A stretch of DNA of 64,000 bases from JAQGLW01 sp035995725 (GCA_035995725.1 DASYKE010000069.1:1-64000); one strand, 5' to 3'. Positions 34,757 through 44,462 are shown, counted from the stretch's first letter. The notes: generated from the sequence alone by a model not told the origin. Translations and numbers: made by a program.

Positions 34757-35118
34757 GCAAAGTCTCCGTGATATGGAAAAGTGGGTAACGCGGCGCTGAC
34801 GCCAAAACCCTAATCATACATGGAAGTGAAACACCGCCGGCGCGCAGACAGACTGATAATGCATGCATTTCAGGCGTAACGAGGGATTTCCGGCAACGTT
34901 GACAGCCAGCGGTACCTGCGCGGGAACTCCGGTCCTGATGCGCCTTGCCCATGGCGCCGCCATCTTCTATTTTGTCTGCGCTGCGCCAGCCGCAACGAGT
35001 CATAACGACCATGCTGGACGCCATAGGAAATTATAGGCAGAATGAACTTTGCACGACAGCTCGCATGAGACGAGACGACCTTGATATCTTAAAAATCAAT
35101 TTATTACGGAGACAAAAA
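34757..35118. other. Divergent intergenic region between serC and the Bug operon
   Basis: About 360 bases that should hold promoters for serC-serA (minus) and the Bug-MmgE/PrpD operon (plus). Short frames on both strands look non-coding. The segment 35085-35112 is A+T-rich and leads into ACGGAGACA, the ribosome site of the Bug gene. No clear operator was found. Confidence 0.4.
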
Positions 35119-36111
35119 ATGCAAATATTCAGCCGTTATGGACGGCACACGATGCGCGCGCTCGCGATTTTGTTCGTGTTATTCACGCAAGTGGCTCATG
35201 CTCAAACCGACTGGCCCAAGCGCCCGGTGACCATCGTCGTCGGCTTTACCGCGGGTGGAACCACCGACATCATTGCACGTAACCTGAGTGTCGAGCTGGC
35301 CAAGACCTGGGGCCAGCCGGTGGTGATCGAAAATCGCACCGGCGCCGCAGGCAATATCGGCGGCGATATGGTCGCCAAGGCCAAACCTGACGGCTATACG
35401 CTGTTCATGGGATCGACCGGTCCGCTGGCGGTCAATGCCAGCCTGTATAAATCGATGCCGTTCGATCATCTCAAGGATTTCACGCCGATCTCGCTGGTGG
35501 CGGATGTGCCGAACATGCTGGTCCTGAATCCAGGCGCCATGCCGGTTTCCAGCTTCAAGGAATTCACTTCGCTGATCAAGGCCAATCCCGGCAAATATTT
35601 TTATGCTTCGACCGGCACCGGTACCGCGTCCCATCTTTCGGTGGAACTGCTGAAGTCAATCGCCGGACTCGAAGTCACGCACGTGCCATACAAGGGAGCG
35701 GTCGCCCTGAACGACGTTCTGGCCGGAGAGTCGGTGCATTTCATGTTTGCCACCATTCCATCGGTGATCCAGTTCGTGCGCGCCGGCAAATTGCGCGCGC
35801 TTGCGGTGACCAGCCTGAAGCGTTCGGCCGGCGTACCCGATGTGCCGACGGTTGCCGAATCCGGTTTTCCAGGGTTCGATGCCAATTCCTGGTTCGGCCT
35901 CGTTGGGCCGGCACGTATGCCGGCCGAGCTTGCGAGCAAAATTTCCGCCGACATTGCACGCATACTGAAACAACCCGAGATGCGTGAGCGTTTCATTCAT
36001 CAGGGCGCCGATCCGGTTGGCTCGACTCCCGAGGAATTCGGCAATTTCATGCGCGCCGAAACGGCAAAATGGGCCAAAGTGGTCAAAGCGTCCGGCGCAA
36101 GTGCCAGCTGA
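35119..36111 (+). CDS. Bug-family (tripartite tricarboxylate) solute-binding protein
   Basis: Periplasmic receptor of 330 residues. I start at MQIFSRYGRHTMRAL (ACGGAGACA just upstream), giving a signal peptide ending AHA before QTDWPKRPVTIVVGFTAGG. Ligand-binding segments are TAGGTTDIIARNL, VIENRTGAAGNIGGDMVAKAKPDGY and HVPYKGAVALNDVLAGE. It leads a seven-gene catabolic run (MmgE/PrpD, acyl-CoA synthetase, acyl-CoA dehydrogenase, hydrolase, aldolase, dehydrogenase), so it probably captures the carboxylate fed into that pathway. Confidence 0.9.
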   Translation: MQIFSRYGRHTMRALAILFVLFTQVAHAQTDWPKRPVTIVVGFTAGGTTDIIARNLSVELAKTWGQPVVIENRTGAAGNIGGDMVAKAKPDGYTLFMGSTGPLAVNASLYKSMPFDHLKDFTPISLVADVPNMLVLNPGAMPVSSFKEFTSLIKANPGKYFYASTGTGTASHLSVELLKSIAGLEVTHVPYKGAVALNDVLAGESVHFMFATIPSVIQFVRAGKLRALAVTSLKRSAGVPDVPTVAESGFPGFDANSWFGLVGPARMPAELASKISADIARILKQPEMRERFIHQGADPVGSTPEEFGNFMRAETAKWAKVVKASGASAS

Positions 36112-36180
36112 CTCCCCGAAACCGCCGCTTGCCGATGACGCGAGCGGCACTCGCAGTACAATAAAACAGGATAAGCATTC

Positions 36181-37527
36181 ATGTACATCGTCGAACGATT
36201 TGCCGAGTTCGCTGTCGCATCTCGCAAGCAGGCTATCGCACCGGAAGTGCTGCATCATGCCAAGCGCGCAGTGATAGACTGGTATGCGGCACTGCTGCCC
36301 GGTGCAGTGCTGCCGCCGGCAACCTTGCTCGAAGCCGCCCTCGCCGAGGAACTTGGCCGCGGCTCCGCCCGTCTGGCGCTCGGCACGCCTGCCACGATTC
36401 GCGCCGCAGCATTGATTAACGGCACCGCCGCCCATACCGCCGAAGTCGACGACATTTTTCGCGACGGCATCTTCCACCCCGGCGCGCCCACCATCGCCGG
36501 TGCACTGGCATTGGCGCAAGCCAAGGGCGCCTCCGGCGAAGCATTCCTGCGCGCAGTAATCGCTGGCTACGAGATTTGTACACGTATCGGAGCGACGATG
36601 GGCCGCGCCCATTACAAATACTGGCACAACACCGGCACGGTCGGCTGCTTCGGCGCGGCTGCCGCTGCCGCCGAACTGCTGGAACTCGATCAAAAACGTT
36701 TTGCGCATGCGCTCGCGACGGTAGCGACCTTTTCGGCCGCATTGCAGCAGGCGTTTCGCATGGACTCGATGTCCAAGCCGCTGCATGCGGGGCGTGCGGC
36801 CGAAGCCGGCATTACCGCCGCGCTCGGTGCGGCTGAAGGCATCACCGGCTCGCTCGACGTGCTGGAAGGCGACGCGGGCTTCGGTCGCGCGATGAGCGAT
36901 GGGCCTGACTGGGCGCGCGCCGTTGCGACGCTCGGAAAAGATTTTCACATTACCCGCATGACTTTCAAAAATCACGCCTGCTGCGGCCATACCTTTGCAC
37001 CCATCGACGGCGTGCTGGCGCTGCAGGAAGAAATGGGCATTTCTGCGGGCGACATCGAAAAAATCCGGATCGGCACCTACCGGGCCGCGCTGGAGGTGGC
37101 GGGATACGAGAACCCGGTTACGCCGGCCGAAGCGCGCTTCTCGCTCAAATATGTGACGGCCACCGCACTTACGCACGGGAACGTGCGCCTTGCAGCGTTC
37201 GAATCGGACCGGATGGCGAACACTGCCACACGCGAGCTGATGAAACGTATCGAGGTGAAGCTCGACCCGGAACTCGACGCCGCCTTTCCCGGCAAGCGCG
37301 CGGCGCGCATCCTGTTCGAAACACGCGACGGCCGGCGCGGCGAATATCTGCAGCCGACACGCAAGGGCGACCCGGAAGCGCCCCTCACCGACATTGAGCT
37401 GGAACAGAAATACCTGGAGCTCGCATCACCGGTATTGGGCTCAGCGGCGGCGTCGGCACTTCTCAAGAAATTGTGGCAGCTCGAATCCATGACATCACTC
37501 GATGCGCTGTGCGCCACAGCCGCATGA
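36181..37527 (+). CDS. MmgE/PrpD family protein
   Basis: All-helical MmgE/PrpD-fold protein of 448 residues. The family includes 2-methylcitrate dehydratase, cis-aconitate decarboxylase and iminodisuccinate epimerase, all acting on di- or tricarboxylic acids. It has AKRAVIDWYAALLPG, LINGTAAHTAEVDDIFRDG with probable active-site His and Asp, GYEICTRIGATMG and FKNHACCGHTFAPIDG. The exact reaction cannot be assigned. It follows the Bug gene by 69 bases and overlaps the ligase gene by four (ATGA). Confidence 0.88.
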   Translation: MYIVERFAEFAVASRKQAIAPEVLHHAKRAVIDWYAALLPGAVLPPATLLEAALAEELGRGSARLALGTPATIRAAALINGTAAHTAEVDDIFRDGIFHPGAPTIAGALALAQAKGASGEAFLRAVIAGYEICTRIGATMGRAHYKYWHNTGTVGCFGAAAAAAELLELDQKRFAHALATVATFSAALQQAFRMDSMSKPLHAGRAAEAGITAALGAAEGITGSLDVLEGDAGFGRAMSDGPDWARAVATLGKDFHITRMTFKNHACCGHTFAPIDGVLALQEEMGISAGDIEKIRIGTYRAALEVAGYENPVTPAEARFSLKYVTATALTHGNVRLAAFESDRMANTATRELMKRIEVKLDPELDAAFPGKRAARILFETRDGRRGEYLQPTRKGDPEAPLTDIELEQKYLELASPVLGSAAASALLKKLWQLESMTSLDALCATAA

Positions 37528-39650
37528 CCGCGCGTTCGACATTGGCTGATGCCCTGCTCAATCCGCGCGCGGTTGCGCTGATCGGCGTCTCGGGCGATCC
37601 GGCCAAGAACACCGCACGGCCCCTGCGTTTCATGCGCAAGCACGGCTACCGCGGCGACATTTACCCGGTCAACGCCACGCGCGACGAAGTGCTCGGCGAG
37701 CGCGCTTACCGCAGCGTCACGGAGATCGATGCGGCGATCGACCACGCTTTCGTGATGGTGCCCGGCGCCCAGGTGGAAGAAGTATTGCGCGCCTGCGCAG
37801 TCAAGCGCATTCCGGTCGTGACGATTTATTCCGACGGCTTTGCTGAAATCGGAGAGGCGGGACGTGCCGCCCAGCAGCGCCTGGTGACGCTGGCGCGTTC
37901 GCTGAACATCCGCGTGGTCGGTCCGAACTCGATCGGCGTCATCAATGTCGCAAGCGCTGCGGTGCTGTCGGTCAATGCAGTGTTCGAGACCGATGCGCTG
38001 GTGGCCGGCGAAATCAGCGTGGTATCGCAGAGCGGTTCGATGATGGGTGCGCTGCTGTCGCGCGGCGCGGCGCGCGGTTTCGGGTTCGCCAAACTGGTTT
38101 CCGTAGGCAACGAGGGCGATGTTACCGTTGGCGAGCTGGTCGACATGCTGGTCGACGACCCGGACACGCGCCAGATCCTGTTGTTCCTCGAAACCGTACG
38201 CGATGCGCCGACACTGGCGTGCGCTCTGCAGCGCGCACGCGCCGCGGGAAAGCCGGTGCTTGCATACAAGCTCGGCCGTTCGCTACAGGGTGACGCAATT
38301 GCACAGTCACATACGGGTGCGCTGGCAGGCAACGATGCGGCGGTCGACGCTTTCCTGCGTCAGCACGGCGTCATGCGCGTCGATCTGCTGGAAACGCTGT
38401 TCGAGGCAGTGCCTCTCGCCGCACGCTACGCCGCGCGCATGCCGGCGGCAATCGGCACTCCGCGCGTTGCGGTAGTGACCACCACCGGCGGCGGTGCGGC
38501 CACAGTGGTCGACCGGCTCGGCCTGGCCGGCATCGACGCAGTGCCGCCCCCGGCAGCCTTTATCGCACACATGGCGGCGCGCGGCATGCAGATCCGTCCG
38601 ACGCCGATCATCGACCTGACGCTGGCCGCGACCAGCGCGCAATACCGCGATTTGCTCGAACAGATTCTCGACAGCGACTGGTGCGATGCCGTCATCAGTG
38701 TTGCCGGTTCATCGGCGCAGTTCCATCCGCAGCTCGCGGTGCGCCCGATCATCGAAGCTGCGCAAACGGCGCGCAAGCCGCTGGTGGCTTTCCTCGCGCC
38801 CGAAGCACCCGAGTCGCTGCGCGCATTGCAGCAGCAAGGGGTACCCGCATTCCGCACACCCGAAGCATGCGCCGATGCGCTGACCCAGCTATTCCATGTC
38901 GCGCGCGTGGCAGGCGCGGCCGGGCAGGCATCCGACCGAGCTGCATTCGACTGGCCGCCCGGCCTGCCGTGCGCCGGGAATCTGACTGAATTCGAAGCCT
39001 CGCAAGCGTTCGCTGCGCTCGGCGTGCCGATGGCCGCATGTGCGCATATCGGGTCGCGCGACCGTGCGCACGGCATCGCCTATCCGATCGTGCTGAAAAT
39101 ATCGTCGCGCGAGATCCTGCACAAGACCGAGGCCGGCGGCGTCAGGATCGGCGTCCGCAACGACGCCGACCTGCGGAAAGCAATGGATGAACTGGCCTCG
39201 AACGTCGCCGAACGTGCGGCGCATGCCCGCTGCGACGGCTGGCTGGTGCAGCGCATGGAAAGCCGGTTGCTGGAACTGATGCTTGGCTATCGCAACGATC
39301 CGCTGGTGGGACCGACCGTGATGCTGAGCGCGGGCGGCGTCACAGCCGAGCTGTACGCGGATTTTGCGTTGCGTCCGGCGCCGGTGGCTCTGGCCGCGGC
39401 CCGGCAAATGATCGACGAGGTGCGCGCCACGCGTCTGGTGCGTGGCTTTCGCGGACTGCCGCTCGGCGACTGCGAAGCCCTTGCCAACGCGATCGTACGC
39501 TTTTCGCAGCTTGCCTGCGCCAATGGCGTCGAGATTGCCGAAGCCGAAATCAACCCGCTTTTCGTTCAGGCAGATGGCGTTATCGGAGTCGACGCGCTGA
39601 TTCGCCTGCAAAGCCCCGATCAAACCACTCTTCATTCCTGTCCATCATGA
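37524..39650 (+). CDS. Fused ADP-forming acyl-CoA synthetase
   Basis: NDP-forming acyl-CoA ligase of 708 residues with alpha and beta parts in one chain. In order are an N-terminal CoA-binding domain (NPRAVALIGVSGDPAKNTARPL), a succinyl-CoA-ligase-like domain with the probable phosphohistidine in SHTGALAGNDAAVDAF, and a C-terminal ATP-grasp domain (YPIVLKISSREILHKTEAGG; ending EIAEAEINPLFV). It activates an acid to its CoA ester. The ATG at 37524 overlaps the MmgE/PrpD stop. The acyl-CoA dehydrogenase gene overlaps its end by four bases. Confidence 0.88.
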   Translation: MTARSTLADALLNPRAVALIGVSGDPAKNTARPLRFMRKHGYRGDIYPVNATRDEVLGERAYRSVTEIDAAIDHAFVMVPGAQVEEVLRACAVKRIPVVTIYSDGFAEIGEAGRAAQQRLVTLARSLNIRVVGPNSIGVINVASAAVLSVNAVFETDALVAGEISVVSQSGSMMGALLSRGAARGFGFAKLVSVGNEGDVTVGELVDMLVDDPDTRQILLFLETVRDAPTLACALQRARAAGKPVLAYKLGRSLQGDAIAQSHTGALAGNDAAVDAFLRQHGVMRVDLLETLFEAVPLAARYAARMPAAIGTPRVAVVTTTGGGAATVVDRLGLAGIDAVPPPAAFIAHMAARGMQIRPTPIIDLTLAATSAQYRDLLEQILDSDWCDAVISVAGSSAQFHPQLAVRPIIEAAQTARKPLVAFLAPEAPESLRALQQQGVPAFRTPEACADALTQLFHVARVAGAAGQASDRAAFDWPPGLPCAGNLTEFEASQAFAALGVPMAACAHIGSRDRAHGIAYPIVLKISSREILHKTEAGGVRIGVRNDADLRKAMDELASNVAERAAHARCDGWLVQRMESRLLELMLGYRNDPLVGPTVMLSAGGVTAELYADFALRPAPVALAAARQMIDEVRATRLVRGFRGLPLGDCEALANAIVRFSQLACANGVEIAEAEINPLFVQADGVIGVDALIRLQSPDQTTLHSCPS

Positions 39651-40801
39651 ATTTCCAGCTTACTCCCGAACAGAGCGAATTCCAGGACGCGGTCACGCGA
39701 TTTGCCGAAAAATACTTGCGTGCCGGTGCGCGGCAACGTGCGCATGCTCAAGAATATCCTGCCGACGTAGCCAAGCTGATGGCGACGCAAGGTTTGCTCG
39801 GCATCACGATCGCCGAAGCCGACGGCGGGCAGGGCGGCACACTGATGGATGCGGTCATCGCCATTCAGGCTGTCGCTTCGGTATGCCCGCGCAGCGCCGA
39901 TGTGATCCAGGCCGGCAACTTCGGTGCCATCCGCGTATTGGCGGAATACGGCAGTGCCTTCCAGAAAAAGACCTATCTGCGCCGACTGCTCGATGGCGAC
40001 GCGTTGATCTCCGTCGGCATGACCGAACCCGAAGCCGGATCAGCCGTCACTGAACTGAAGACGTCGGCCACGCCGGATGGCGACGGCTTCCGCATCAACG
40101 GAACCAAGATCTTCACGACTCACGGTCCTTACGCCGACGTGATTCTCGCTTATGTCCGGTTCGGACCGGGAGTGGCCGGCATCGGCTCGGTACTGATCGA
40201 TACCCGCGCACAGGGCGTGCGCATCGGCCAGCGCTCGGCTTTCATGTCGGGAGAGGAGTGGGCGGAGATTTATTTCGAAAATGTATTTGTCCCCGCCTCC
40301 CATGTCGTGCTGAAGGAAGGCGGTTTCAAAAAGCAGATTTCCGGTTTCAACGTCGAGCGCCTTGGAAACACCGCTCGCTCGCTCGCGCTTGGGCGTTATG
40401 CTTACGAAACCGCGCGGCAATGGGCACTGCAGCGCAAGCAATTCGGCCGGCTGCTGTGCGAGTTCCAGGGGCTGCAATGGAAATTTGCCGACATGCGCAT
40501 GAAGCTCGATGCGGGCCAACTGCTGTTGTACCGCGCCGCGGTAAATGCGGACAGCGGATTCCCGTCGCCTGAAGAAACCGCGATCGCCAAAGCTTTCTGC
40601 AACCAGGCCGGCTTCGACATCGCCAACGAAGCGCTGCAGGTGATGGGCGGGATGGGCTATAGCCAGGAAGTACTGGTCGAGTACTGCATGCGCCGTTGCC
40701 GCGGATGGATGATAGCGGGGGGCTCGATCGAGATCCTGAAAAACCGGATTGCCGAAGCGATATTCGAACGCAGTTTCCCGCAGCGTCCTGATTCCCGATA
40801 A
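39647..40801 (+). CDS. Acyl-CoA dehydrogenase family protein
   Basis: FAD-dependent dehydrogenase of 384 residues, expected to oxidise the CoA ester made by the upstream ligase. It has GLLGITIAEADGGQGG, GMTEPEAGSAVTELKTSA, the RKQFGRLLCEFQGLQWKFADM helix, and QVMGGMGYSQEVLVEYCMRRCRGWMIAGGSIEI near the end. The usual catalytic Glu in the YEG/YEGT motif is not evident there (the protein reads MIAGGSIEI); in some subfamilies the base is elsewhere. It starts in an ATGA overlap with the ligase gene. Confidence 0.88.
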   Translation: MNFQLTPEQSEFQDAVTRFAEKYLRAGARQRAHAQEYPADVAKLMATQGLLGITIAEADGGQGGTLMDAVIAIQAVASVCPRSADVIQAGNFGAIRVLAEYGSAFQKKTYLRRLLDGDALISVGMTEPEAGSAVTELKTSATPDGDGFRINGTKIFTTHGPYADVILAYVRFGPGVAGIGSVLIDTRAQGVRIGQRSAFMSGEEWAEIYFENVFVPASHVVLKEGGFKKQISGFNVERLGNTARSLALGRYAYETARQWALQRKQFGRLLCEFQGLQWKFADMRMKLDAGQLLLYRAAVNADSGFPSPEETAIAKAFCNQAGFDIANEALQVMGGMGYSQEVLVEYCMRRCRGWMIAGGSIEILKNRIAEAIFERSFPQRPDSR

Positions 40802-40815
40802 TTCGCAAGGATACA

Positions 40816-41679
40816 ATGATGCCTATCGTGCCTGAAGGAGCAGACCAGGGCTTTGTCGAAACACCTGTCGGCAAAGTTCATTACGTCAGCGCCGGCAGCG
40901 GACCGCCGCTTTTTTTGCTGCACGGCGGTCACGGAAGCTGGGTGCACTGGCATGCCAATCTCATGCCGCTGGCGAACCGGCATACGGTATTTGCGCTCGA
41001 CATGCCGGGTTTCGGGCAGTCGGCCGATGCTCCAGCCAGCGGCCGGATCGAGGATGTCGCGCAATCGGTATGGGATACGATCGCGGCACTGCGTGCGACG
41101 CTGTCCCCGTCGCTCCGAAATCTTCCTGTCGATATCGCAGGCTTTTCATTTGGCACCTTGGTGGCGGCAACCCTGGCTTCCCGGCAACCGCAGGCAGTGC
41201 GAGCACTGTTGCTCGTCAACCCGCCGGGATTGGGCGAAGTGTCGCAGGAAGTGCGGCAGGTTCAAGCTCGTGCGGCCGATGCAGCGCGCATCGGCGGATT
41301 GCGCGCGGGCCTCGAAATAACTCTGCGCGACCTGCTGCTGTGTCGGCCGGAGCGTGCCGATGCATTCGCGCTCGAGCTGCTTGAACATGGCGTTGTCAAT
41401 ACGCGCTTGGTGTCGCGCAGTCTTTCGCGCGCGGCGCGGCTTATCCCGTTACTGGGCACATTGAAGCCGTCGGTACACGTGGTTCTCGGCGAGAACGATC
41501 CGCATCAGCGCCATGAACTTGCGGCACGCCGCACGCGACTCGAAGCGGCGCTCGGCGCATCCTGCGTGAGCCTATTTGCCGATGCGTCACACTGGCTGCA
41601 ATACGATCAGCCGGAGCGCTTCAATGAACTGGCGCTGCGGGTATTTGCGCGGTGCGATGTGGCCGTTCATCCTGAGTAG
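40816..41679 (+). CDS. Alpha/beta hydrolase
   Basis: Cytoplasmic alpha/beta-fold hydrolase of 287 residues. It has the oxyanion segment FLLHGGHGSWVHWH, a nucleophile elbow GFSFGT (serine near residue 114) and a likely catalytic histidine in DASHWLQYDQPERF. An acid residue is expected near GENDPHQ. Esters, thioesters or C-C bonds could be cut. It follows the acyl-CoA dehydrogenase gene by 14 bases. The last five codons and the TAG stop fall inside a dispersed hairpin repeat (41664-41711). Confidence 0.82.
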   Translation: MMPIVPEGADQGFVETPVGKVHYVSAGSGPPLFLLHGGHGSWVHWHANLMPLANRHTVFALDMPGFGQSADAPASGRIEDVAQSVWDTIAALRATLSPSLRNLPVDIAGFSFGTLVAATLASRQPQAVRALLLVNPPGLGEVSQEVRQVQARAADAARIGGLRAGLEITLRDLLLCRPERADAFALELLEHGVVNTRLVSRSLSRAARLIPLLGTLKPSVHVVLGENDPHQRHELAARRTRLEAALGASCVSLFADASHWLQYDQPERFNELALRVFARCDVAVHPE

Positions 41680-41711
41680 GCTTCGATACGCTGCGCTACC
41701 CAGGATGAACG
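41664..41711. repeat. Hairpin repeat at the end of the hydrolase gene
   Basis: Arms CGTTCATCCTG (41664-41674) and CAGGATGAACG (41701-41711) are perfect inverted copies. Inner GTAG/CTAC can extend the stem. The middle section is nearly the reverse complement of 47207-47230. The repeat supplies the stop codon of the hydrolase (41677-41679). It resembles REP/BIME-type extragenic palindromes and could dampen transcription or protect mRNA ends. Confidence 0.75.
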
Positions 41712-41796
41712 AGCCTGTTCAAGACGAACGGATTTCAGCTTAACCAACCGGCATTGACTCCGTCAGCCGAGGTTTCCACGATAAGGAAAGTGCACC

Positions 41797-42588
41797 ATGA
41801 ACGAATTTCCCCAACTGACATTCAAGTCGCTGCAGCATGCGGTCTCGCCGGAAGAATGGCAGGCGCGCGTCGACTGCGCCTGCGCCTACCGGCTGGTTCA
41901 TTATTACGAGATGCACGACATGGTATATAACCATATTTCGACGCGCGTCCCGGGCAAGGACGAGCATTTTCTGCTCAATCCCTTCGGCATGCTGTACGAC
42001 GAGATTTGCGCATCTTCGCTGATCAAGGTCGACATCGACGGCCAGGTCATATGGCGGCCCGAATTTCCGGCCGGCCTGAACTACCAGTTCAATCCCGCCG
42101 GATACGTGGTGCACAGCGCGATTCACCGGGCACGGCCGGAAGTGGGCTGCATCATTCACACGCATTCGCTGGCCGGCATGGCGGTATCGTCGCTGGATGT
42201 CGGCTTGCTGCCGCTGACCCAGACCGCGATGCGATTTTCCAGGGTCGCATCGCACGACTACGAGGGCGTGGTGGTCGACCTGGGCGAGCAGGAAAGACTG
42301 GTGCGCGACCTCGGCGACTGCGAGGTGATGATATTGCGCAACCATGGCCTGCTGGCGGTCGGCGCCACGGTGGCGCAGGCCTTCAACAACATCTACCGCA
42401 TCGAACGGGCATGCCGCGCGCAACTGATGGCGATGGCCTGCAATACGCAACTGGTTCTGCCGTCGCAGCAAGTGATTGACCATACCAATCATTTATACAA
42501 GCCGGAGGTACGGCGTCCGTATGGATTGATGGAGTGGCCGGCGATGCGGCGCTTGATGGACCGGGTCGATGCCAGCTACCAAAACTGA
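41797..42588 (+). CDS. Class II aldolase/adducin family protein
   Basis: Class II aldolase-fold metalloprotein of 263 residues. Likely metal-binding histidines are in IIHTHSLAGMAV and RNHGLLAVG, preceded by YYEMHDMVYNHISTRVPG and HFLLNPFGMLYDEICASSL. Members cleave aldols (for example fuculose-1-phosphate) or decarboxylate hydroxy-acids; the substrate here is unknown. It overlaps the following 2-hydroxyacid dehydrogenase gene by 20 bases, which suggests a joint reaction sequence. Confidence 0.85.
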   Translation: MNEFPQLTFKSLQHAVSPEEWQARVDCACAYRLVHYYEMHDMVYNHISTRVPGKDEHFLLNPFGMLYDEICASSLIKVDIDGQVIWRPEFPAGLNYQFNPAGYVVHSAIHRARPEVGCIIHTHSLAGMAVSSLDVGLLPLTQTAMRFSRVASHDYEGVVVDLGEQERLVRDLGDCEVMILRNHGLLAVGATVAQAFNNIYRIERACRAQLMAMACNTQLVLPSQQVIDHTNHLYKPEVRRPYGLMEWPAMRRLMDRVDASYQN

Positions 42589-43600
42589 GCGCGAATCGCG
42601 CGTGCAGCCCCGGCCCAGAGTCCTGCTGACGAGCATGATCGCCGCTGCATCTCTGGCGGAGCTGCAGGCCGCGTTCGAAGTTGCCGTGGCGCCGGATAAC
42701 GCATTAGCCACATTGCGGGCACTGGTGTGCGATGCACACGCTATCGTCGTGCGCGACTATTTGCCGCCGGATCTGTGCGAACACGCACCGCAACTCATCG
42801 CGGTTGCCCGGCATGGAGTAGGGCTGGATCTGATCCCGGTCGATGCCTGCAGCGCGCACGGCGTTGCGGTATCCAACGTGCCGGGAGGGAATGCCAACAG
42901 CGTGGTTGAATACTGCGTCGGCGCCATGCTGAACCTGGCGCGCAAGCTTCATCGGGCCGACCGCACCCAGCGCGATATCGGCTGGGAAGCGGCGCGGCGT
43001 CTGGCAACCAATGGACTGGAGCTGCGCGGCCGCTGTGCCGCCATCATCGGCTGCGGCGCAATCGGTTCGCGCCTGGCGCATCTGCTGCATGCCGGCTTCG
43101 GCATGCAGATCGTGGTAGCCACGCGCAATGCCGGCGCGGTACCTGACTTCGCCCAGCATCTCAGCATCGACCAGGCCTGCAGCCGCGCCGATTTTCTACT
43201 GCCCTGCGTGCCGGCGACCGCGCAGACGCACCATATGATCGACGCGCGCCGCCTTGCGTCGATGCGGCCCGAGGCGTTTATCGTCAATGCATCGCGCGGC
43301 GATGTGATCGACGAAGCCGCGCTGACCGACGCGTTGCGCACCGGACGCATAGCGGGTGCTGCGCTCGACGTCCTGGAAGCCAAGGTACCGTCTGCGGATC
43401 ATCCGCTGTATGGCCTGGACAATGTTTTACTGACTCCCCACATCGGCGGCCATACCGACGATGCGACCCTGCGCAACGGCATGCAGGTCAACGCCGATTT
43501 ACGCGCCGTTTTCGCCGGGCGCCAACCGGGTAATCTGATCAACCCGGAAATCTGGCCGCATGTGCTGCAACGGCTGGGCGCCTTGAAGCTGCATCCGTGA
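42569..43600 (+). CDS. D-2-hydroxyacid dehydrogenase family protein
   Basis: NAD-dependent 2-hydroxyacid dehydrogenase of 343 residues. It has NVPGGNANSVVEYCVGAMLNLARK, the Rossmann turn IIGCGAIGSRLAHLL, catalytic Arg in VNASRGDVID and His in LLTPHIGGHTD. It probably reduces a 2-oxo acid or oxidises a 2-hydroxy acid made by the coupled class II aldolase. The ATG overlaps the aldolase gene by 20 bases; a GTG at 42602 is an alternative start. A GC-rich hairpin with a T tract follows. Confidence 0.87.
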   Translation: MPATKTERESRVQPRPRVLLTSMIAAASLAELQAAFEVAVAPDNALATLRALVCDAHAIVVRDYLPPDLCEHAPQLIAVARHGVGLDLIPVDACSAHGVAVSNVPGGNANSVVEYCVGAMLNLARKLHRADRTQRDIGWEAARRLATNGLELRGRCAAIIGCGAIGSRLAHLLHAGFGMQIVVATRNAGAVPDFAQHLSIDQACSRADFLLPCVPATAQTHHMIDARRLASMRPEAFIVNASRGDVIDEAALTDALRTGRIAGAALDVLEAKVPSADHPLYGLDNVLLTPHIGGHTDDATLRNGMQVNADLRAVFAGRQPGNLINPEIWPHVLQRLGALKLHP

Positions 43601-43626
43601 TGCTGCGCCGGCCGGTGGCATTTTTT
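43601..43626 (+). terminator. Possible terminator after the catabolic operon
   Basis: A G+C-rich imperfect stem (TGC...GCA outer pairs around GCCGGCCGG, 43601-43620) is followed at once by six T residues (43621-43626). It starts at the base after the dehydrogenase stop and lies before the convergent citryl-CoA-lyase-like gene. The stem is imperfect, hence moderate confidence. Confidence 0.4.
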
Positions 43627-43631
43627 GATGC

Positions 43632-44462
43632 TCAGTCTGTCACGTCGCGTCGTGCCGGGCCGGTGTAGCGATACCCGAACTGGCGTGGCATCGGTCCCTT
43701 GATCCGTTCGTTGCGGCCTTGCTGCTCCCATGCATGGGCGAGGATGCCGACCATGCGCGACAGGCAAAAGATGCCGCGTGCGAGTTCGGGCGCAAAACCC
43801 AGTTCGGCATAGATCACGGCCGTCGCCGCATCGATGTTCATCGGAATCGGCTTGCCCTTGCGAGTACGTAATTCTGCTTCGATCGCGCGTGCGATGGCGG
43901 CGTAACGGCCATCGACCACCCGGTCGGCAACGGCGGCATCGACCAGCGCCAGCAAACGCGGCGCGCGCGGATCGACCGGATGAAAACGATGGCCGAAGCC
44001 GGGCACGAACTTGCCGTGTTCGGCGTGGAACGTGTCAAGTCCCCGCGACACCGCCGCTTCCAGTGTCGTGCCGTCTGCGCGCAGCGCGTCTATCGCGTGG
44101 AACAGCTCGACCGCCTGCTGGCCCGCGCCGCCGTGCACATCATCCAGGACATTCACCGCCGACGCCAGCGCGCCGTTGAGCGGCAGGCCGCAACTGACGG
44201 CCATGCGCGCGATCGCGATCGACGGCGCATGAGGGCCGTGATCGACCGAGGCCACCAGTGCCGCCTCCAGCAAGTCGGCATGCGCGCGCGGCGGGCGCTC
44301 GCCGCGTACCATCAGCCAGATCATTTCCGCGAAACCGACATTGCCGATCAGCTGCTCGATCGGATAGCCGCGCGCTTCGATCGAGCCGGGCCGGATGTTG
44401 ATAATGGAAGTGCTCCAGTATTCGGCAGCCGCCTCGGCGAAATTTTCCGTTTTGGAATTCAT
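43632..44462 (-). CDS. Citryl-CoA lyase-like protein (citrate synthase family)
   Basis: Compact citrate-synthase-fold protein of 276 residues, about two thirds the length of citrate synthase and like the separate citryl-CoA lyases. Likely active-site residues are His in VPGFGHRFHPVDPRAP and Asp in PMNIDAATAVIYAELG. The small size and pairing with a CoA transferase gene suggest cleavage of a citryl- or citramalyl-type CoA ester to acetyl-CoA plus an oxo acid. Its start overlaps the caiB stop by four bases. The substrate is inference. Confidence 0.82.
   Translation of the reverse strand: MNSKTENFAEAAAEYWSTSIINIRPGSIEARGYPIEQLIGNVGFAEMIWLMVRGERPPRAHADLLEAALVASVDHGPHAPSIAIARMAVSCGLPLNGALASAVNVLDDVHGGAGQQAVELFHAIDALRADGTTLEAAVSRGLDTFHAEHGKFVPGFGHRFHPVDPRAPRLLALVDAAVADRVVDGRYAAIARAIEAELRTRKGKPIPMNIDAATAVIYAELGFAPELARGIFCLSRMVGILAHAWEQQGRNERIKGPMPRQFGYRYTGPARRDVTD

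Noticed and set aside
35656..37176. 506-codon minus-strand frame opposite the Bug and MmgE/PrpD genes
   Set aside because: Its composition is not protein-like and it is antisense to two strong genes with good ribosome sites and family motifs.
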